A DNA stretch of 9,758 bases, taken from contig JBDTNQ010000136.1 in the NCBI GenBank assembly GCA_039933635.1, positions 1 through 9,758 of the forward strand. The letters run 5' to 3'. Under the pieces are notes generated by a model. It saw nothing but the letters and a program-made list of their open reading frames with translations, was not told the origin of the DNA and made no database searches. Numbering within the stretch: position 1 is the stretch's first letter; each line of letters opens with the position of its first letter. Shown piece after piece: positions 6,053-9,758 of the stretch. The DNA comes from JBDTNQ01 sp039933635. Its GTDB lineage: Bacteria > Acidobacteriota > Vicinamibacteria > Vicinamibacterales > SCN-69-37. The position numbers and the translations under genes were made by a program.

Positions 6053-7462
6053 ATGCCACAACAGACAGCGGTCCTCGTTCTCAGCGCCCTCGCGCTTGGC
6101 GCCACCCTACTGGTTTACGCCGCGCTTCGCCAGTGGACTCGGCGGAAGGCGACTCAGGCCCGCGTGCTGCACGATCCAGCGAACAAGTCCGGCGTACATC
6201 TCCCCTGGGTGGCCATCAGCCTTCGCGCACTGATGGCGCCAGTTACGCTGCTGATTTGGATTCAGGGGGCCTACGTCTCGCTCCGGCTGCTGCTGCCGCA
6301 GTTTTCCGCCGGCGATGTCAGCGGTCTCTGGGCCAGCAGTCTGCGTTGGGGCTACAGCGCGACCATTGTCCTGGCCCTCTGCTGGCTGCTGTCCCGAGCC
6401 GGCGGCCTGATTGAGCGCTTCCTCGTGTGGCAGTCATCCCGCACCAAGACCACGTGGGACGACGTCATGCTGCCGCTGGCGGGACGAACCGCGCGGCGGA
6501 CGCTGCCGCTGCTGGCGATCATTCTTGGAGCGCCGGCCCTGGGGGCGTCGCCCGCGCTGCAGAAGATCGTCAGTGACGCGACGAGCCTGATCATCATCGG
6601 CATCATCGCCTTCGTGCTGTTTCAGACGGTCGAGGCGGCGACGGCGCTCGTGCTGCGCCAATACCGGCTCGACTCGAAGGACAACCTGCATGCGCGCGCC
6701 GTTCATACCCAGGTGACGGTGCTCAAGAAGGTCGCGTCGACCGCGATCATCATCTTCACGCTCGCGTCGATGCTGATGGTGTTCGATTCGGTACGGCAGT
6801 TTGGTGCCAGCATCCTCGCCTCGGCCGGCATCGCCGGTATCATCGTCGGCCTCGCGGCGCAGAAGAGCATCGCGACCCTGCTGGCAGGTTTTCAGATTGC
6901 GCTGACGCAACCCATTCGGGTTGACGATGTCGTGGTGGTGGAGAATGAGTGGGGACGCGTCGAAGACATCACGTTGACATACGTGGTGGTTCGCATCTGG
7001 GACTTGCGCAGGCTCGTTCTGCCGATCTCCTATTTCATCGAGCATCCGTTTCAGAACTGGACTCGGACGTCCGCGGAGGTGCTGGCGGCGGTCACGATCC
7101 ACGTCGACTACGAGGCGCCCATTGAGGCGCTCCGTCAGGAGCTCACGCGGATTCTCGGCGCGTCGGCGTTCTCGGACGGTAAGGTCAATGTCCTGCAAGT
7201 TACTGAGGCGCGCGAGCACACGATCGAGGTGCGCGCCCTCGCCAGCGCAGCGGATGCCTCGCTCGCCTGGGATCTCCGGTGCGAGATCCGCGAGAAACTT
7301 GTCGCGTTCCTGCAGCAACGGCATCATTCGGCCCTGCCGCGGCTCCGCATGGAACTCGAGCGGCACGCCTCCGATGCCAGACCATCGTCGTCAGCCCCGT
7401 TTGAAACCACTGAACCGCGATCGGTGGGTGCAGGTGGACGTTCCTTCAATACCCGCGCATGA
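6053..7462 (+). CDS. MscS-family small-conductance mechanosensitive ion channel
   Basis: A 469-residue inner-membrane protein of the MscS superfamily. These channels open under membrane tension during hypo-osmotic shock and release ions and solutes. Membrane segments are visible near residues 5-24, 55-80, 98-116, 175-200 and 228-247. The pore-lining helix follows at about 250-285 (FGASILASAGIAGIIVGLAAQ then KSIATLLAGF), rich in Gly/Ala packing residues. The signature beta-domain start QPIRVDDVVVV is at 286-296, followed by EWGRVEDITLTYVVVR, LPISYFIEHPFQNWTR and the alpha/beta cytoplasmic domain. With extra N-terminal helices it is larger than the roughly 290-residue E. coli MscS. The ATG at 6053 is supported by AGGGAG (6038-6043) 9 nt upstream. 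The last 35 or so residues form a Ser/Arg-rich tail without obvious structure. It is the first of three same-strand genes, with the receiver gene 137 bp downstream. Confidence 0.94.
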   Translation: MPQQTAVLVLSALALGATLLVYAALRQWTRRKATQARVLHDPANKSGVHLPWVAISLRALMAPVTLLIWIQGAYVSLRLLLPQFSAGDVSGLWASSLRWGYSATIVLALCWLLSRAGGLIERFLVWQSSRTKTTWDDVMLPLAGRTARRTLPLLAIILGAPALGASPALQKIVSDATSLIIIGIIAFVLFQTVEAATALVLRQYRLDSKDNLHARAVHTQVTVLKKVASTAIIIFTLASMLMVFDSVRQFGASILASAGIAGIIVGLAAQKSIATLLAGFQIALTQPIRVDDVVVVENEWGRVEDITLTYVVVRIWDLRRLVLPISYFIEHPFQNWTRTSAEVLAAVTIHVDYEAPIEALRQELTRILGASAFSDGKVNVLQVTEAREHTIEVRALASAADASLAWDLRCEIREKLVAFLQQRHHSALPRLRMELERHASDARPSSSAPFETTEPRSVGAGGRSFNTRA

Positions 7463-7599
7463 ATTGCGCTCCAAGTCGCGACGAATCAACGCGCTGCCTG
7501 CATCGCCAGCCATGTTCTCTGCCAGGACAGTGATGGCCAGCCGGTATCCTTGTAGCGTTCGGGGATCGATCCAAACGGGCTGGGGTGCTATCGTTCAAC

Positions 7600-8007
7600 A
7601 TGGACGTCGTGAGACTGTTGCTCGTCGGCCCGCGGGGAATCGATCGAGATGTTTATGTCTCGACGATGACGGATTGTGGATTCCATGTCGAGACCGTCGA
7701 GACAGCGCTCGCCGCCGCGGAGCGCCTCGCCGACAACGACACGCCCGACGCGATTGTGCTGGATCTGCTTCCTGAACCGAATCAGGCGTGGGCGTTCATC
7801 GCGCGTGTTCGGGCCGAGTGTTTCGCGATTCCGCTTGTCATCTTGACGGCGCTCATTCGACCTGATCGCGCCAATCGGCAGCGGGCGCGCGAACTGGGGT
7901 GCGCCGCGTTCGTGGCCAAGCCGTGCGCGCCAGATCATCTGGTCGAGATTGTTTGTCGAACGATGGCCGGTGAGCGCGGCCTCGAAGTCGTGAGCTACTC
8001 GCGCTAG
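7600..8007 (+). CDS. Stand-alone receiver (CheY-like) domain protein with degenerate acidic pocket
   Basis: A 135-residue protein consisting of one receiver domain and no output domain. The phosphoacceptor equivalent is D55 (DAIVLDLLP), the switch Thr is T83 (LVILTAL) and the conserved Lys is K107 before P108 (FVAKPC). The acidic pair at the end of the first strand, usually VDD or VED and needed to hold Mg2+, is missing: here the strand reads RLLLVGPRG (5-13). Ordinary phosphorylation is therefore doubtful, and it may signal without phosphate or be a weakly phosphorylated adaptor. The ATG at 7600 (MDVVRLLLVG) is preferred because it begins just before the first strand; a GGGGTG at 7582-7587 is a distant Shine-Dalgarno. 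An in-frame GTG at 7585 would add five residues. No histidine kinase is in the window. It sits between the MscS and ClC genes on the same strand, which suggests but does not show a role in osmotic or ion stress. Confidence 0.82.
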   Translation: MDVVRLLLVGPRGIDRDVYVSTMTDCGFHVETVETALAAAERLADNDTPDAIVLDLLPEPNQAWAFIARVRAECFAIPLVILTALIRPDRANRQRARELGCAAFVAKPCAPDHLVEIVCRTMAGERGLEVVSYSR

Positions 8008-8044
8008 TCGGGATCGGCCATCCCGCACGAAGTGCGGATCCGAC
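8007..8044 (+). repeat. Nested/alternative hairpins just after the receiver gene
   Basis: Three pairings can be drawn. CCGCAC (8023-8028) pairs with GTGCGG (8032-8037) around a GAA loop. GTCGGGATC (8007-8015) pairs with GATCCGAC (8037-8044) with one bulged G, enclosing the first stem. Alternatively CGGGAT (8009-8014) pairs perfectly with ATCCCG (8020-8025), which excludes both of the others. The element begins on the last base of the receiver stop codon and ends about 80 nt before the ClC start. There is no T tract. Confidence 0.5.
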
Positions 8045-8124
8045 CAGCGCCAAGTCCCGCCCTGAGGGCCGCATCCGTGGCCGCGAAGGAGCGGTGGCTT
8101 CGCTGACAGGCTGATTGGTCACGA

Positions 8125-9606
8125 ATGTCAGGTGGATTTCGCCAAAGGCTGGCTCGCCTCCGTAGCCTCGCGTCGCGGGAAGAGGCGCCCCGTCTTTCGG
8201 ACGAAAGCCGGTGGTACACCGAGCACACGACGCTGCTGATCAGCACGCTGAAGTGGGCCCTGCTCGGCGCCGGCGCGGGCTTGTGCGTCGGCTGGGGCAC
8301 GCGGGTGTTCTTGTGGTCGCTCGAGCGCTCCGCGGACATGGCCCGCGCGTTGACGTACGGCCGCGTGCCGGTCTTTGCGGTGTTGCCGGTGGCGCTGCCA
8401 GCGTGCGTCTGGATGATCCGGACGTTCGCCGCCGATGCCCGTGGCCACGGCACCGAAGCCGTTATCGCCGCGGTGCACCAGCGATCCGGCCGCGTGAACT
8501 GGGTCGTGGCGCCGGTCAAGCTCGCCGCGACGGTTGTGACGCTCGCATTTGGGGGATCGGTAGGCAAGGAAGGCCCGGCCGCGCAAATCGGCGCGGCGCT
8601 GACCAGCCTATTCGCCGACATCCTCCGCCTGCGCGATGAGGATCGACGACGCCTCGTCATCTGCGGCATCAGCGCCGGGTTTGCCGCCGTCTTCGGCACG
8701 CCGGTCTCGGGCGCGCTATTCGGCATCGAGGTCTTGTACCTCGGTCGCATTGACTACGCCGTCATTTTCCCAGCTCTGGTCGCCGGGATCGTGGGGCACT
8801 TGGCGTGTGGCGGGCGGCCTCCGTTCCCGACGCTCCAGGGGACCTTGGCCGATGGTGGCCAAGTGACAACAATTCTCATCACCCTGGCCGCCGGAGCACT
8901 ATTTGGGCTCATCGCGCTGCTGCTGATCGAATCGCTGCGGTTCTGCGAGCGCGTACTTCGCCGTTTTGAACATCGTCCTTACGCGGTGGCGGCCGCAGGC
9001 GGAGCCGCCCTTGTCGTCTTGTATGCCGTCGCTGGCGACACGTACGCCGGCCTGGGGACGGAGACGATCAATGGCGTGCTCGCGGGTACGACGCCGGTGA
9101 TCGCGGGGGCCTTTCTGCTCAAGATTCTTGCGACGTCGGTTACCCTCGAGTTCGGAGGCAGTGGCGGCATCATCACGCCCATCTTTTTCGTGGGGGCGAC
9201 GAGCGGCGCGGCGCTGGCGCCGCTCTTCGGTGTGTCACCCGCGCTCCTTGGGTCCGTCGGCGTCGTCGCCGTTCTTGCCGCCGGCGCGAATACGCCGATT
9301 GCTGCTGCCGTTATGGCCATGGAGATCTTGCCGGCGTCAGACGGCGTCTACGCGGCGCTCGCGGCCGCGACCGCGTTTCTGATGGTCGGACACCGAAGCG
9401 TCTATGCGAGTCAGAAGCTCGGCCTCTCGAAATCGGCTGGACTCGACGTCGAACTCGGCGGCTCCATTGGCGACGTTGAGCGATCGGATGTCCGCATCCG
9501 TAAGGGCAGTTTGACCGAGCGTGTGCATCGATTGGGCCGCGCGCCGACCCCTGTGCGAGATAACCAGCCTGACGGCGAGGACCGCGCTCAGGAACCGGAC
9601 GACTAG
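8125..9606 (+). CDS. ClC-family chloride channel/transporter
   Basis: A 493-residue polytopic inner-membrane protein of the ClC family, which moves Cl- (or other anions) either passively or in exchange for H+. Filter motifs can be located: GHGTE at 107-111 (place of GSGIP), GKEGP at 147-151 with the external gating glutamate E149, FGTPVSGALFGIEV at 190-203, GGIITP at 347-352 (place of GIFAP) and HRSVY at 423-427, where Y427 matches the central filter tyrosine. The internal proton glutamate of E. coli ClcA (second E of its IIEE motif) is replaced by V203, as in channel-type ClCs. There is no C-terminal CBS pair; the last 45 residues are a charged tail. The ATG at 8125 lacks a strong Shine-Dalgarno (a weak ACAGG lies upstream). 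Expression may depend on the upstream mscS-receiver transcript, with the 8007-8044 hairpins in between. It is convergent with pgi. Confidence 0.93.
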   Translation: MSGGFRQRLARLRSLASREEAPRLSDESRWYTEHTTLLISTLKWALLGAGAGLCVGWGTRVFLWSLERSADMARALTYGRVPVFAVLPVALPACVWMIRTFAADARGHGTEAVIAAVHQRSGRVNWVVAPVKLAATVVTLAFGGSVGKEGPAAQIGAALTSLFADILRLRDEDRRRLVICGISAGFAAVFGTPVSGALFGIEVLYLGRIDYAVIFPALVAGIVGHLACGGRPPFPTLQGTLADGGQVTTILITLAAGALFGLIALLLIESLRFCERVLRRFEHRPYAVAAAGGAALVVLYAVAGDTYAGLGTETINGVLAGTTPVIAGAFLLKILATSVTLEFGGSGGIITPIFFVGATSGAALAPLFGVSPALLGSVGVVAVLAAGANTPIAAAVMAMEILPASDGVYAALAAATAFLMVGHRSVYASQKLGLSKSAGLDVELGGSIGDVERSDVRIRKGSLTERVHRLGRAPTPVRDNQPDGEDRAQEPDD

Positions 9607-9630
9607 TTCGAGTCGGGTGTCGGCTCAGCG

Positions 9631-9646
9631 GGCTGCTATAGCAGCC
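9631..9646. repeat. Perfect 16-bp palindrome between convergent clc and pgi genes
   Basis: GGCTGCTATAGCAGCC is an exact dyad. In RNA it folds as a 6-bp GC-rich stem with a UAUA loop. It lies 24 bp after the ClC stop and 26 bp beyond the pgi stop, so it could serve as a bidirectional transcription stop or mRNA end-protecting hairpin. Neither strand has a T tract after it, so classical intrinsic termination is not assured. A protein-binding site is an alternative. Confidence 0.5.
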
Positions 9647-9672
9647 GGAAGGCGCACGCCGTCGGCGCGCGC

Positions 9673-9758
9673 TCAGGTCTGCCGACGGTAGCGCGTGATC
9701 AGCGAGTTGGTCGAACTGTCGTGCGCGAGCGCCGGTGCGGCGGCGCTTGTCAATTCTG
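9673..9758 (-). CDS. pgi: Glucose-6-phosphate isomerase, C-terminal fragment (5' part outside window)
   Basis: The last 28 codons are present, ending at TGA 9675-9673. The peptide AHDSSTNSLITRYRRQT closely matches the conserved C-terminus of bacterial Pgi; E. coli Pgi ends SHDSSTNGLINRYKAWRG. The enzyme interconverts glucose-6-phosphate and fructose-6-phosphate in the cytoplasm, and this terminal helix belongs to the SIS-fold isomerase. Identification rests on this short but distinctive segment. It is convergent with the ClC gene (66 bp between stops). It lies on the same strand as the distant sugar-kinase and GH15 genes but is separated from them by four opposite-strand genes, so it is not in their operon. 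Confidence 0.8.
   Translation of the reverse strand, partial: ELTSAAAPALAHDSSTNSLITRYRRQT

Noticed and set aside
6434..7366. Minus-strand 310-residue frame opposite the MscS gene
   Set aside because: Low-complexity Arg/Asp/His shadow; the plus strand carries an unmistakable MscS pore and beta-domain.
7463..7599. Separate promoter for the receiver gene
   Set aside because: TATCCT and TATCGT resemble -10 boxes, but neither has an acceptable -35 at 16-18 bp.
8004..8750. Minus-strand 248-residue frame opposite the ClC gene
   Set aside because: Shadow of the ClC coding strand, Ser/Thr/Arg/Pro-rich with no domain features.
1..9758. CRISPR array, insertion sequence, tRNA or riboswitch
   Set aside because: No regularly spaced direct repeats, transposase-like frames, terminal inverted repeats, tRNA cloverleaf or known riboswitch core were seen on either strand.

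Overview
The window is GC-rich bacterial chromosomal DNA. It is densely coded, with short gaps, two GTG starts, clear Shine-Dalgarno sites, and no mobile element, tRNA, rRNA or CRISPR array that I can see. There is no taxonomic marker gene. The gene content and composition would fit a free-living soil or freshwater bacterium such as a Vicinamibacteria-type acidobacterium, but that placement is only a weak inference.

Layout, left to right. (1) Positions 1-3733, minus strand: a likely three-gene operon, read right to left. It consists of a ROK-family, polyphosphate-glucokinase-like sugar kinase (3733-3020), a CPA1-type Na+/H+ antiporter whose ATG overlaps the kinase stop in an ATGA (3023-1746), and a GH15 glucoamylase/trehalase-type glycosidase starting at a GTG at 1702 and running off the left edge. 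(2) 3912-5087, minus: an FAD-dependent aromatic-ring-hydroxylase-fold monooxygenase with a perfect Shine-Dalgarno. (3) 5330-5746, plus: a small single-domain cupin, divergent from the monooxygenase. (4) 5747-6052: a non-coding leader with the best sigma-70-type promoter in the window (TTGACA, 17 bp, TACGAT), a hairpin and a possible leaderless 19-codon ORF. (5) 6053-9606, plus: an MscS-type mechanosensitive channel, a stand-alone receiver-domain protein lacking the usual acidic pair, and a ClC-family chloride channel/transporter. (6) 9673-9758, minus: the last 28 codons of pgi (glucose-6-phosphate isomerase), recognised from its highly conserved C-terminus and convergent with the ClC gene.

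Two themes run through the window. The minus-strand genes form a plausible sugar route: GH15 hydrolase releases glucose, the ROK kinase makes glucose-6-phosphate, and Pgi makes fructose-6-phosphate. The plus-strand genes and the antiporter deal with ion flux and osmotic or pH stress: MscS, ClC and Na+/H+ exchange. If the GH15 enzyme is a trehalase, the themes meet, because trehalose is a compatible solute; this is inference.

I found no clear new defence or mobile system. The points most worth following are the degenerate receiver protein between two ion-channel genes, the ClC protein with a channel-like residue at the internal proton-glutamate position, the kinase-antiporter translational coupling, and the structured leader and intergenic hairpins around the channel genes.
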